Part shown: piece after piece, positions 8,683-17,837 of the stretch
Numbering within the stretch: the first letter of the stretch is position 1
How the letters are laid out: the number at the start of each line of letters is the position of its first letter
NCBI RefSeq assembly: GCF_014202035.1
Contig: NZ_JACHFR010000001.1
Span: 868,001 to 932,000, forward strand
DNA from: Treponema rectale
Lineage (GTDB): Bacteria > Spirochaetota > Spirochaetia > Treponematales > Treponemataceae
Direction of reading: 5' to 3'
DNA: 64,000 nt
Program-made: the position numbers and the translations under genes
Notes under the pieces: generated by a model
Databases searched by the model: none
What the model was told of the DNA's origin: nothing
What the model saw: the letters and a program-made list of their open reading frames with translations, nothing else

Positions 8683-9810
8683 ATGGAAAAATATGATTAC
8701 CTTATAGTCGGCTCAGGTCTTTTTGGAGCAACTTTCGCATATCTGGCAAAAAAAGCAGGAAAAAAATGTCTTGTAATAGATAAACGCCAGCATACAGGAG
8801 GCAATATCTGGTGCCGGGATGTTGAAGGAATTCATGTTCATGAATATGGTGCACATATTTTTCATACAGACAGTTCCAGGGTATGGAATTTCGTAACTCA
8901 GTTTGCTGAATTTAACCGCTACACAAACTGCCCGGTGGCAAACTTTGAAGGCAAACTCTACAACCTTCCCTTTAACATGAATACATTTTATGAAATGTGG
9001 GGAGTAACAACTCCGGAACAGGCTCAGAAAAAAATTGATGAACAGAAAGCACAGGCTGCTGCCCTGCTGAAGGGACAAAAACCTGCAAATCTTGAAGAAC
9101 AGGCCCTGCTGCTTGTTGGAAAAGATATTTATGAAAAACTGATAAAAGGATATACGCAGAAACAGTGGGGAAGAAAATGTACTGAACTTCCTGCATTCAT
9201 AATAAAAAGACTTCCGGTACGTTTAACCTTTGATAATAATTATTTTAATGACAAGTATCAGGGAATTCCTGTCGGAGGATACAATAAAATCACTGATGCT
9301 TTGCTTGAAGGAATTGAAGTTAAAACTAGCACGGATTTTTTTTCAGACAGAAAAAAGTTTGAATCCCTTGCAGATAAAATTGTATTCACAGGAGCCATTG
9401 ATGAATTTTATGAATACCGTTTTGGAAAACTTGAATACAGAACAGTACGCTTTGAAACAGAAAAACTTCAGGAACAGAACCATCAGGGAAATGCCGTTAT
9501 AAACTATACGGAAGAAAGCATTCCATACACCCGCATTATCGAACACAAACACTTCGAACCGGAAAACGAAGCGTATAAAAAAAATATTACTGTTATTTCA
9601 AGAGAATATTCTTCTGAATGGACTGAAGGGGCTGAACCTTTTTATCCTGTAAATGATGAAAAAAATTCTGAAACTTACAGAAAATACAAAGAGCTCGCTG
9701 ATAAGGAAACCGGTGTAATATTCGGAGGTCGTCTTGCACAATACAAATATTACGATATGGATGATGTAATTGCAGACGTTCTTAACCGTTTTGAAGGAAA
9801 AATACTTTAA
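8683..9810 (+). CDS. glf: UDP-galactopyranose mutase
   Basis: 375 residues. It has the FAD-binding GSGLFGATFAYLAKKAGKKC, the R-QHTGGN segment and EGIHVHEYGAHIFHT, a GYTQKQWG motif, and conserved arginines in the substrate region (LPVRLTFDNNYF). It interconverts UDP-galactopyranose and UDP-galactofuranose using reduced flavin. The GlfT2-like transferase at 17838 is a natural consumer of its product. A TTGACA element lies at 8625-8630 and a weak AAGG sits just before the ATG. The downstream ABC ATPase starts ten bases after its stop, so the two are likely co-transcribed. Confidence 0.96.
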   Translation: MEKYDYLIVGSGLFGATFAYLAKKAGKKCLVIDKRQHTGGNIWCRDVEGIHVHEYGAHIFHTDSSRVWNFVTQFAEFNRYTNCPVANFEGKLYNLPFNMNTFYEMWGVTTPEQAQKKIDEQKAQAAALLKGQKPANLEEQALLLVGKDIYEKLIKGYTQKQWGRKCTELPAFIIKRLPVRLTFDNNYFNDKYQGIPVGGYNKITDALLEGIEVKTSTDFFSDRKKFESLADKIVFTGAIDEFYEYRFGKLEYRTVRFETEKLQEQNHQGNAVINYTEESIPYTRIIEHKHFEPENEAYKKNITVISREYSSEWTEGAEPFYPVNDEKNSETYRKYKELADKETGVIFGGRLAQYKYYDMDDVIADVLNRFEGKIL

Positions 9811-9820
9811 GGATTACAGA

Positions 9821-10546
9821 ATGAATCAGACTGCCGTAGAACTAATTGATGTTTCTAAAATTTATCAGATGGATAAGGTACAGGTAAAAGCTTCGGAGCA
9901 TGTAAGTTTCAGTATAAAAAGCGGAAGTTTTGCAGCTTTGTCAGGTCCTTCCGGTTCCGGTAAATCTACCCTCCTTAATATCATCGGACTTACAGATTTG
10001 CCTTCAGAAGGAAAAGTAATTCTTGACGGAGAAGACATTTATGAAGGAATATCATTTAACTCCAGGATTCCATTAAAACTTGAGTCAAAATTAACAGAGC
10101 TCAGACGCAACAAAATAGGATTTATATTTCAGACTTTCAACCTTATACCGGTTCTTAACGTTGAAGAAAACATAATGCTTCCCCTTTCCCTTGGAAAATC
10201 CAATGCTTCCGGGATGAAAGATTCAGAAAAAAAAGAATGGGTTGATTTTTTAATTGAAACTGTTGGACTTACAGACTGGAGAAAACATAAGCCTTCTGAG
10301 CTTTCGGGAGGACAGAGGCAGAGGACAGCCATAGCCCGGGCACTGGTAACGAAGGCTCCTGTAATTCTGGCAGATGAACCGACGGCAAACCTGGACAGTA
10401 AAAACGGAGACCAGATTCTTTCTCTTATGAAAAAGATTAATGAAGAATTAAAAACTACATTTATATTTTCTACTCATGACCAGAAAATAGTTTCCATGGC
10501 AGATCACGTCATAAATTTAAAAGACGGAAAAATTGTCAGTAATTAA
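9821..10546 (+). CDS. LolD/MacB-type ABC transporter ATPase
   Basis: About 241 residues from the ATG at 9821, chosen because an AAGGA Shine-Dalgarno sits at 9809-9813; an upstream in-frame ATG inside glf is less plausible. Walker A GPSGSGKSTLLN, the Q-loop IFQTFNLIPVLNVEENI, signature LSGGQRQRTAIARAL, Walker B VILADEPTANLD and an H-loop STHD are all present. This subfamily powers FtsX-fold permeases that act on periplasmic substrates or lipoproteins instead of importing solutes. The matching permeases are encoded on the opposite strand at 12637-15322. Its 3' end overlaps the convergent barrel gene by 11 bases. Confidence 0.93.
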   Translation: MNQTAVELIDVSKIYQMDKVQVKASEHVSFSIKSGSFAALSGPSGSGKSTLLNIIGLTDLPSEGKVILDGEDIYEGISFNSRIPLKLESKLTELRRNKIGFIFQTFNLIPVLNVEENIMLPLSLGKSNASGMKDSEKKEWVDFLIETVGLTDWRKHKPSELSGGQRQRTAIARALVTKAPVILADEPTANLDSKNGDQILSLMKKINEELKTTFIFSTHDQKIVSMADHVINLKDGKIVSN

Positions 10547-11825
10547 AAGTAAACCTTAAAAAGGAACCAATTGTAAGTTTGTTGAGAAAAGCATCCTTAC
10601 TGGAAACATATTCTGCTTTTATTCCCGTTCGCCAGTCCGTATATTTAAAAACACTGTCTGCATTTATTCCGAACTTTACAAAACCGGAAGAAGCATCTGC
10701 ATTATGAAACCAGTCAGAACCTAAAGCAATGTTATGTCTCTTACCTAGATTTTTTATACCTGCTTCCAGAAAGAATCTCTGCATAAAATCATCCTGTGAT
10801 TCAGAAGAGTTAAATAATGATTCACACTGATACTCAAAATTAAAACCTAAAACAGAATCCCTTACATTAAACATTCTGTAAAAACCTGCTGTAGCAACAG
10901 AACTTTCCAAAACGTCATCCTCCTTCCAGAAAGATGCAAGTTTTTTTACAGATTTGAAACGTATTATATCCTGTGCATATACATCAAAACCAAAAAAAGA
11001 TCGTTTTATTTCTGCACCGATACAGTGCGGCGAATATTTTACAAGACCGGACTGCACGGAAGAACTCTTTTCATTGGGATTTTTTCTGCCGAAGAAATTT
11101 ATCGAAGCATCAAATAAAACAAACTCTGCAGAAAATCCCCAGGAAACATTTTCCATAGAAAGTTCCGAAGAATTTCCCCTGTACAGTGCGAGACCGGAAA
11201 TCGTTCCTGTCCATACCGGAATCCTTATCTGAACTGTTGTTCCATACAGAGAATCAGAAAGAATATTTGTATTCATTGTTGAATCATAAGAAATACCATT
11301 ACCGGTAATATCGATTCTGCCGGAATAATCTCCTCCGTCTGAAACAAAAAGCCTCGGGTATCCCCATACAGACTTTTTCTTACCGGCAGTTATGTAAGTT
11401 CTGGAAGCAAAAAGATAATTAAAATAAAACTCCCGTAATTTTATTATGTCAGCGGCAGATACTGTTTTTGAGCTTTCTTCAGAAGGAAGTTCAAGAAAAA
11501 CATCTGCGTGCACGGAATAAGTTTTATTGTCTTTTATATCTGCATACAGATTGTTCTTAAAATCAAAATAACCGGTAAAATCATTTTCAGAATTTTCACG
11601 GATAAAACCACCACCTAGAGAAGATGAAAGTTTTCCGGAAAAAGCGATTCCATTAAAAGCACGTGCATCTGAATCCCTGTCTGTTTCTTTTATCACAGGA
11701 GAATCTACATCCGATGCATTTTCAAAAACAGAATCCAGATCTTCTTCCATTTCCGCATCAATAAAATCCTGTGCATAAGAAACAGCTGCTGCTGACAGCA
11801 AAACAAACAAAAAAAATTTTTTCAA
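10536..11825 (-). CDS. Predicted outer-membrane beta-barrel protein next to a LolA-like gene
   Basis: I place the start at a TTG (11825-11823) because a GGAAGG Shine-Dalgarno lies in the end of the upstream gene and the product then opens with a good signal peptide (KKFFLFVLLSAAAVSYAQ). A longer reading adds 19 residues that do not fit one. The 429-residue product is rich in alternating aromatic and polar segments and ends in FLRFTFNY, the terminal-Phe/Tyr pattern of barrels inserted by BamA. No enzyme motifs were recognised. It follows the LolA-like gene by only four bases, resembling known pairs of lipoprotein-sorting-like periplasmic proteins with barrels. Substrate unknown. Confidence 0.7.
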   Translation of the reverse strand: MKKFFLFVLLSAAAVSYAQDFIDAEMEEDLDSVFENASDVDSPVIKETDRDSDARAFNGIAFSGKLSSSLGGGFIRENSENDFTGYFDFKNNLYADIKDNKTYSVHADVFLELPSEESSKTVSAADIIKLREFYFNYLFASRTYITAGKKKSVWGYPRLFVSDGGDYSGRIDITGNGISYDSTMNTNILSDSLYGTTVQIRIPVWTGTISGLALYRGNSSELSMENVSWGFSAEFVLFDASINFFGRKNPNEKSSSVQSGLVKYSPHCIGAEIKRSFFGFDVYAQDIIRFKSVKKLASFWKEDDVLESSVATAGFYRMFNVRDSVLGFNFEYQCESLFNSSESQDDFMQRFFLEAGIKNLGKRHNIALGSDWFHNADASSGFVKFGINADSVFKYTDWRTGIKAEYVSSKDAFLNKLTIGSFLRFTFNY

Positions 11826-11829
11826 AATT

Positions 11830-12612
11830 TTACCTTCCGCCGGCCATTTCAAGATATGGCTTAGTATATACCGCATCATCAACTTTCTGCAAAGAAATAT
11901 TACTGATGGAAATTAATGTTTTTTCATATTCAATTTTACCTGATATTTTTTTACCTTTTAAATTATCCTGAATAATCATGCTTACAGGAATTTTACGATT
12001 ACCGGAAGCTGCCCCGACACTCTGATAGGAAGGAATCAGAGTAGTACGAAGTTTTTTTCCAGAAAGACTGTAATCTTCCTTTTTACGTACCAGAGAATCC
12101 CCTTCTGAAACCCACAGCTTTAAAACAGGATAATCCACAGTATCATCCTTTGCTTCAAGGTCAAAAACTATGCAGGAATATTTTCCAAGTTTTACTGAGG
12201 ATGTATTTACTATTCTGTAATCACGACTGTAATGCTGAGGTGCAAAATCTGAAGTATTGGCATTTGTATTCTGAAATTTATCTTTTGCTGAAGAAAATGT
12301 AAAACGCCTGTCTGCAGGATCATAAAACCAGATGGTAGAATCTGACTGAAGATACCCCTTCCCTTTTTCTGATGCAGGCCCGTTAACAAGAATCGTCCAG
12401 CAGTTCTGACTGTCACGACGGTACATTACTGCTTCCGTAACATTACGGCCTTCTCCAGGCTTATCCTGAATAACCGAATAGGCGGCCTTAAAATCAGTAT
12501 CATAAAAAGAAGTGTTTTCTTCCGCCTGCTTTAAAAGCTTTTCATAATCAGCTGCAGACAAAGCCATTACTGCAAATAAAAAGAAATATAAAATTATGCC
12601 AGTTTTTTTCAT
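11830..12612 (-). CDS. LolA-like outer membrane lipoprotein-sorting protein
   Basis: 260 residues with a signal peptide (TGIILYFFLFAVMALSAAD). The body has the pattern of the LolA-like group annotated as outer membrane lipoprotein-sorting protein: MYRRDSQNCWTILVNGPASEKGKGYLQ, then STIWFYDPADRRFTF and a beta-rich half-barrel to the C terminus. It would act in the periplasm as a carrier of a lipid or lipoprotein between the FtsX-fold permeases (upstream) and the barrel (four bases downstream). The exact cargo is not shown by the sequence. Confidence 0.78.
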   Translation of the reverse strand: MKKTGIILYFFLFAVMALSAADYEKLLKQAEENTSFYDTDFKAAYSVIQDKPGEGRNVTEAVMYRRDSQNCWTILVNGPASEKGKGYLQSDSTIWFYDPADRRFTFSSAKDKFQNTNANTSDFAPQHYSRDYRIVNTSSVKLGKYSCIVFDLEAKDDTVDYPVLKLWVSEGDSLVRKKEDYSLSGKKLRTTLIPSYQSVGAASGNRKIPVSMIIQDNLKGKKISGKIEYEKTLISISNISLQKVDDAVYTKPYLEMAGGR

Positions 12613-12636
12613 AATATAATTACTCCCCGGAATATA

Positions 12637-13923
12637 TCACTCTGTTGCGGCAAGTGCCTGACACGGCATGATTCTTATAGTTTTCCTTATAGAAGAAAGA
12701 ACCGCCGCTAAAGTAAAAAACAAAATCAATGCAGTAATGATACATACTGCAGAAAAATCAAAAACAGGTATTATTGAACCTTCCGTTAAAAAAATGTCAA
12801 ACGCAGGAATAAAAGAAAAATTGAATCTTGAAATGACATAGCAGCCTGCAAGAGAAAAAAAAGTACCGCACAGACAGCCTGAAAGAATCAGTATTAAAGC
12901 TTCAATTAAAAGAACAAAAATTATTGATAATTTTTTCATTCCCAGCGACATATAAATTCCAATTTCATTGATGCGTTTCATCACGAGGATTTTCCATGTA
13001 CTGCCGATTCCTATGACAATTATGGCAATAAGTATAAAGATGATAAAAAAAGTAACGGAATGCATTGCAATGATAAGAAAGTTTACATCCTGAAGATTTG
13101 CCTCAAGAGGAATCATTGCATAAGTATCCTTTTTAAATTTTCCGCCTAAAAGCTCATCATAAAAATCCTGCTTATCATCAAGCATCGGGAACATATTCAA
13201 CACTGAAGACAGTTTTTTATAATAAGACACTTTATCTTTTCTGGAAATATTTTTCGAATCTAAATTAATGCAGATCCTGTTTGCATAATCTTCCGGCATT
13301 CTGACGACTTTTCTCAGATCATCAATATCCATATAAGATGTATACATTCCAAACAGGCTTGAATCTTCAAAAATACCGCAGACGGTAAGATCGACAGTAC
13401 TTACACTTCCGCCGGATGAAGGGACTGTAAGAGTAATCCTGTCTCCCACAGAAGCACACAGCATGGCTGCAACGGGAACGCTTAGAAGAATCTTTCCCTT
13501 GCCTGCATCAGAAGAACTGCCTGACCTGAAATTCATGCCGGAAAATAATTTTTTTTCCCGGTCAAAATATACGCCTTTTATAACCCTCTGTCTGGCGCTG
13601 TTTCCTTCAAAATAAAAGGATGCCCTGGCCGCATCATAATCAAAACGCTGAACAATTACCGCATTTTCAGGAAAAACATTCTTTATTTTTTCTATAAAGG
13701 GAGTTGAATTATTTACCTTCAGTTCCGTCTTTCCACCTATAATCTGAATGTCACCCCCATAATAGATGCGTGCCTTGTTTTTAAGGGAATCCATCATTCC
13801 GTTCATCACAAAAAGAAAAAACAAAGAAATTCCGCAGCCAAACAGACAGACAAGAAAAAGAGACAGGTACTGTTTTTTTCTATATAAAAAAGAACGGAGA
13901 GAAAGCTTCAGAGATACATTCAT
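12637..13923 (-). CDS. FtsX-fold ABC transporter permease (LolC/E-like), second copy
   Basis: 428 residues with a transmembrane helix near the N terminus, a large periplasmic MacB-type core (residues about 45-270) and three C-terminal helices, ending IRKTIRIMPCQALAATE. The cytoplasmic coupling segment KRINEIGIYMSLGMKK is typical of FtsX permeases. It begins one base after the stop of the other permease gene, so the two probably heterodimerise. The likely ATPase is the LolD-like protein at 9821 on the opposite strand. The likely job is extraction or movement of an envelope lipid, glycolipid or lipoprotein. Confidence 0.85.
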   Translation of the reverse strand: MNVSLKLSLRSFLYRKKQYLSLFLVCLFGCGISLFFLFVMNGMMDSLKNKARIYYGGDIQIIGGKTELKVNNSTPFIEKIKNVFPENAVIVQRFDYDAARASFYFEGNSARQRVIKGVYFDREKKLFSGMNFRSGSSSDAGKGKILLSVPVAAMLCASVGDRITLTVPSSGGSVSTVDLTVCGIFEDSSLFGMYTSYMDIDDLRKVVRMPEDYANRICINLDSKNISRKDKVSYYKKLSSVLNMFPMLDDKQDFYDELLGGKFKKDTYAMIPLEANLQDVNFLIIAMHSVTFFIIFILIAIIVIGIGSTWKILVMKRINEIGIYMSLGMKKLSIIFVLLIEALILILSGCLCGTFFSLAGCYVISRFNFSFIPAFDIFLTEGSIIPVFDFSAVCIITALILFFTLAAVLSSIRKTIRIMPCQALAATE

Positions 13924-13924
13924 T

Positions 13925-15322
13925 TTATTTTGCCCCCTGAATTGCCTTTACCGGTTCAACCGAAAGGGCACTTTTTACCGGAATGATCCATGCAAATACA
14001 GCAAGAACAAAACACAAAACAACAACACTTGCAGCATTAACAGGTGTTACCTTAAGCATTAAAGGTTCTGATCCGAAAAGCTGAATCAAAAAAGAATTTG
14101 AAAAAGTAAGTTTTCCATAACTTACAGCACTGCATAGAATAAAAGAAAAGAGAATTCCAAAAACAGCGGCAGTCATTGAGAGAATAAGATTTTCAAGAAA
14201 GCATTCAGCACTTACAAATAAAGAAGACGCTCCTATTGCCCTTAAAGTTCCGATTTCTTTAGTTCTGTCAAATATGTGAATTACAAGAGTATTGTTTATT
14301 ACGATAAATCCTGCTATGAGGATTACAAAAATTCCTCCATTAAATATTACACGCAGCCAGTAAATATAAAGAGCGGAACTTCCTGCTGCCTGGCGCCACA
14401 AAACAGCTTCTGCCGGCCATCCTGATTTTTTAAACTGCGAGTTTAAAACAGAAGCAGCCTTTTTTGCATCTGAAGTTTTTTCTGTACGGCAGACAATAAA
14501 ATTCCAGATTGGATTTTCTGAAAAAGAATTTTCCGTTTCTTCAACAAAAAGTTCAGAAGCGTCCATTTCATCAGAAAAGAAAAAATTCTCATCATCCAGA
14601 TCTGAAGAAAGAATTGATTCAATATCATGCGAGAACTCATAATTCTGCATGCCGGAACTGTTCTGTCCTGATAATTCGCGGACAACATTAAAATCCGCAA
14701 TAACGATTTTTTCCAAAGATGAATGAACGTGGGTATATTCATAAATGCCTGTAACCGTAAGACTCCTGATTCTGAAAGAAATACCGTCGGCTACTACAGC
14801 CTGAATGGTACTTCCCGGGGATACCTTCAGTTTTTCTGCAGTATCTTTCTGCAGCAGACAGCCTCCATCTACGGAATCAAAAACAGTTCCTTCCGTAATT
14901 TCTATAGAATCCATTACATACAGATACTCACTGCATTTTACTCCGAACAGACAGGCTGGTATTCTTATTTTTCCATTTTCCAGTGCGGCTGTACAGGAAA
15001 CCTGAGGAACAGTTTTATTTATATACGGATTATTTTTTACTGTTTCGTAAACTTCATTAAATGGAATTATATTTTTTATTTTTGTAAGCATACCCGTTAC
15101 CGGAGTTTCATCACCGAAGAGACTTAACGGAACATCACTCTCAGGTCTGATAATCAAATCTCCGGTAAAACTGGAACAGAATGTTTCCTGTACTCCGTTT
15201 TCAGTGCTGTCAAAAACTGCATTTACAAAAGAAAACAGCATGACTGTCAGTGCAATAAAACTGACAATAACGAGAGAAGATTTTCTTGAGATGATATTCC
15301 TGAAGGCAAGATAAAAAAGCAT
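13925..15322 (-). CDS. FtsX-fold ABC transporter permease (LolC/E-like), first copy
   Basis: 465 residues with the same topology as its neighbour: a helix at residues about 17-38, a periplasmic domain to about 310, then three helices. The coupling segment DRTKEIGTLRAIGASSLFVSAECFLENLIL is a clear FtsX signature, and the tail VKSALSVEPVKAIQG matches the end of MacB/LolE-type permeases. It follows the GT2 gene by 22 bases and precedes the second permease by one base, giving an operon GT2-permease-permease-LolA-like-barrel. Confidence 0.86.
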   Translation of the reverse strand: MLFYLAFRNIISRKSSLVIVSFIALTVMLFSFVNAVFDSTENGVQETFCSSFTGDLIIRPESDVPLSLFGDETPVTGMLTKIKNIIPFNEVYETVKNNPYINKTVPQVSCTAALENGKIRIPACLFGVKCSEYLYVMDSIEITEGTVFDSVDGGCLLQKDTAEKLKVSPGSTIQAVVADGISFRIRSLTVTGIYEYTHVHSSLEKIVIADFNVVRELSGQNSSGMQNYEFSHDIESILSSDLDDENFFFSDEMDASELFVEETENSFSENPIWNFIVCRTEKTSDAKKAASVLNSQFKKSGWPAEAVLWRQAAGSSALYIYWLRVIFNGGIFVILIAGFIVINNTLVIHIFDRTKEIGTLRAIGASSLFVSAECFLENLILSMTAAVFGILFSFILCSAVSYGKLTFSNSFLIQLFGSEPLMLKVTPVNAASVVVLCFVLAVFAWIIPVKSALSVEPVKAIQGAK

Positions 15323-15344
15323 TTGCTTTATTTTAAAGAAATAA

Positions 15345-16175
15345 TCAGGATGTTACAAGCAATGGTTTTCTGCGGTATTTCATCATTCCATTTAACGCCC
15401 AGGTACATAAATACCAGGCACTTTTAAATACATTCAGATGAAGGACTTTATGATAAACATTCCACTGAGGACGAATCATTCTTCTTTTTGAACCGCCGGT
15501 AATTGAATCACTTCTCATCCTGTAGTCCACAAGAATATCATCAAAACCTATGCACTTAAGTCCCTGCTTCAAGATATCAAGAAAGAAAACATAATCGTCC
15601 CGAAGACTCATTAAAGATTCCCTGAAAAAAACATTTTTTCTGACACGGAACCTGTCCACAATTGCTGCCGAAGGAAATATAGGACAATGCCTCAATAACT
15701 TCTTATAATCGCGTTCTCCAGAACATGAAAAATCAGAAAGCAGCGGATTTGAACAGTCTGCATTCATTCTCCTGTAGCCCGAATAAAAAACGGCATGTGT
15801 TATGCAGTTATCTTCCTGAATTTTAGAAAGCATTGTCTTAAGATAATCAGGATGCCATATGTCATCAGCATCAAGAAAAGCAATGTACCTGCCTGAAGAA
15901 ACTTTAATGGCCATATTTCTGGATGATGCAGAACCGGAATTTTCCTGAGTTAAATAAGTTATCCGGTCATCATTAGCCATGTACGCCTTTACAATATTAA
16001 GAGAAAAATCTGTTGATCCGTCATCCACAACTAGAAGTTCCCAATCCTGATAAGTCTGAGCCAAAACTGAAGATATTGTTTCAGACAAAAAAGGACTTCC
16101 GTTGTAACACGGCATGATTATTGAGACAAGGCCGTCTTTATAAACATTATCTGATCCATCTGCATACATACTCAC
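15345..16175 (-). CDS. Family 2 glycosyltransferase
   Basis: 276 residues, GT-A fold. VSIIMPCYNGSPFLSETISSVLAQTYQDWELLVVDDGSTD opens the nucleotide-binding half and AFLDADDIWHPDYL carries the DxD-type metal site near residue 105. The start could be the GTG at 16175 or the ATG at 16169. A minus-strand TAGAAT at 16181-16176 puts the predicted mRNA start near 16169, favouring the ATG and a leaderless transcript. It heads the permease/LolA-like operon, so its product may be a glycolipid handled by that machine; that link is inference. Confidence 0.88.
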   Translation of the reverse strand: MSMYADGSDNVYKDGLVSIIMPCYNGSPFLSETISSVLAQTYQDWELLVVDDGSTDFSLNIVKAYMANDDRITYLTQENSGSASSRNMAIKVSSGRYIAFLDADDIWHPDYLKTMLSKIQEDNCITHAVFYSGYRRMNADCSNPLLSDFSCSGERDYKKLLRHCPIFPSAAIVDRFRVRKNVFFRESLMSLRDDYVFFLDILKQGLKCIGFDDILVDYRMRSDSITGGSKRRMIRPQWNVYHKVLHLNVFKSAWYLCTWALNGMMKYRRKPLLVTS

Positions 16176-16280
16176 ATTCTACATCGTAAAACGAAAAAAA
16201 CAAACTATTTTACAACAATTTGTTATTTTTTTTACAAAATATTTATATAAGTGGCAGCCGGTGATATAAATTTTTTTTTG

Positions 16281-16289
16281 TGTTAGAAT
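16281..16289 (+). promoter_or_regulatory. Extended -10 promoter for the Wzm/Wzt genes
   Basis: TGTTAGAAT is an extended -10 element (TG at 16281-16282, hexamer 16284-16289). The predicted transcription start, seven bases after the hexamer, coincides with the ATG at 16297. No clear -35 is visible. Confidence 0.5.
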
Positions 16290-16296
16290 GAATGCT

Positions 16297-17067
16297 ATGA
16301 ATAAAAAAAGCCTTGCATCATACAAATTCCTGCTGACAGAACTGGTAAAAAAAGGAATTAAGCTTAAATACCGGCGTTCCTATCTTGGAATTTTATGGTC
16401 CCTTATTGAACCTTTGCTTACTACAACGGTTCTTGTCATTGTTTTCGGAACACTTTTTAAGGATGAAAATCCAAATTATCCGATGTATGTAATAATCGGA
16501 CGCCTGATGTATTCATTTTTCAGTGCCGGAACAAACGCCACAATGACGAGTTTCAAGAGTAATGCCGGAATGATGAAAAAAGTTTACATTCCAAAACTTA
16601 TATATCCTGTTTCTACAATTATTTACAATTATGTCATTACTGGAATTTCGCTTCTAGTCCTCATACCGGTAGATATATACTGCGGAATTATACCGACCTG
16701 GCATCTTCTCCAGTTCATTCCTGCCATACTGCTGACACTTTTCTTCACTTTTGGTATTGGCCTGATACTTGCCTGCCTGAATGTTTTTTTTGACGACATC
16801 GTTTATCTGTGGAGCGTTGCACTTTTACTCATAATGTACATGAGTGCGATTTTTTATTATCCGGAGGCCATTTTAGAAAGTAAATATTCCTTCATATTAA
16901 AAATGAATCCTCTTTTCAGCACAATTCAATTGGGAAGGGACGCTTTCTTTGCACAGGCCTTTAATATAAAATACTGTCTGACAGCCCTTATATGGGGAAT
17001 CGGAACAAATACAGCAGGTCTTCTTTTCTTTAAGGCAAACAAAGATAAATTCATACTTCATCTTTAG
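16297..17067 (+). CDS. wzm: ABC-2 type polysaccharide export permease (Wzm-like)
   Basis: About 256 residues with six hydrophobic segments. The opening LVKKGIKLKYRRSYLGILWSLIEPLL is the signature of Wzm/TagG/KpsM-type permeases. It exports an undecaprenyl-linked or otherwise lipid-capped glycan together with the Wzt-like ATPase 12 bases downstream. The start at 16297 is preferred to the in-frame ATG at 16288 because that one lies within the -10 hexamer. Placement ahead of a GlfT2-like transferase resembles the mycobacterial galactan export genes. Confidence 0.92.
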   Translation: MNKKSLASYKFLLTELVKKGIKLKYRRSYLGILWSLIEPLLTTTVLVIVFGTLFKDENPNYPMYVIIGRLMYSFFSAGTNATMTSFKSNAGMMKKVYIPKLIYPVSTIIYNYVITGISLLVLIPVDIYCGIIPTWHLLQFIPAILLTLFFTFGIGLILACLNVFFDDIVYLWSVALLLIMYMSAIFYYPEAILESKYSFILKMNPLFSTIQLGRDAFFAQAFNIKYCLTALIWGIGTNTAGLLFFKANKDKFILHL

Positions 17068-17079
17068 GATTTTACAGGC

Positions 17080-17832
17080 ATGGAAAAAACAGATAATAAC
17101 GACGTTACAGTCAGCGTAAAAAACGTAAGTATAAAATTTAATCTCGGTAAAGAAAAAATTACAACGATGAAAGATTATTTCATCAAACTGGTTCAGGGTA
17201 AGTTAAAATATCATGAATTTAATGCATTAAACGACATCAGTTTTGAACTTCACAAAGGTGACCGTCTGGGAATCTTAGGAATGAACGGAGCCGGAAAAAG
17301 TACCCTTCTTAAAATAATTGCTCAAGTATATAAACCAAGTTCCGGAGAAGTTAATGTTAACGGAATTGTTGCTCCCCTTCTTGAACTTGGAGCCGGTTTT
17401 GATCCTGAGTACACAGGACGGGAAAATATTTTTCTTTATGGAGCAATATTAGGTTACAGTAAAAAATTTCTTGAAGAGAAATATAATGAAATCGTAGATT
17501 TCAGTGAGCTGAATGAATTTATAGACGTACCATTAAAAAATTATTCCAGCGGAATGAGAAGCAGGCTCGGTTTTGCAATATGTACAATCGTTCAGCCGGA
17601 CATTCTTATTCTTGATGAAGTTCTAAGTGTAGGAGACGCAAAATTTCAGAAAAAATGTCTTACAAAAATACAGTCAATGTTTGATTCAGGCGTAACAGTT
17701 TTATTTGTCTCACATTCAATTAATACAGTCAAAGCTGTCTGTAACAAAGCAATGGTTCTTGAAAAAGGCAAAATGAAAGCTTTCGGTGATATAAATGAAG
17801 TCTGTGAAACTTACAGTAAAATGATCGGATAA
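17080..17832 (+). CDS. wzt: ABC polysaccharide export ATPase (Wzt-like, no carbohydrate-binding tail)
   Basis: 250 residues. Walker A GMNGAGKSTLLKII, the TagH/Wzt-type stretch LLELGAGFDPEYTGRENIFLYGAILG, signature NYSSGMRSRLGFAICT, Walker B ILILDEVLSVGD and H-loop VSHS are all clear. The length matches short Wzt/TagH forms that lack the C-terminal O-antigen-recognition domain, so substrate selection probably does not depend on terminal modification. It energises the Wzm-like permease immediately upstream; the GlfT2-like gene starts five bases after its stop. Confidence 0.94.
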   Translation: MEKTDNNDVTVSVKNVSIKFNLGKEKITTMKDYFIKLVQGKLKYHEFNALNDISFELHKGDRLGILGMNGAGKSTLLKIIAQVYKPSSGEVNVNGIVAPLLELGAGFDPEYTGRENIFLYGAILGYSKKFLEEKYNEIVDFSELNEFIDVPLKNYSSGMRSRLGFAICTIVQPDILILDEVLSVGDAKFQKKCLTKIQSMFDSGVTVLFVSHSINTVKAVCNKAMVLEKGKMKAFGDINEVCETYSKMIG

Positions 17833-17837
17833 AAAGT

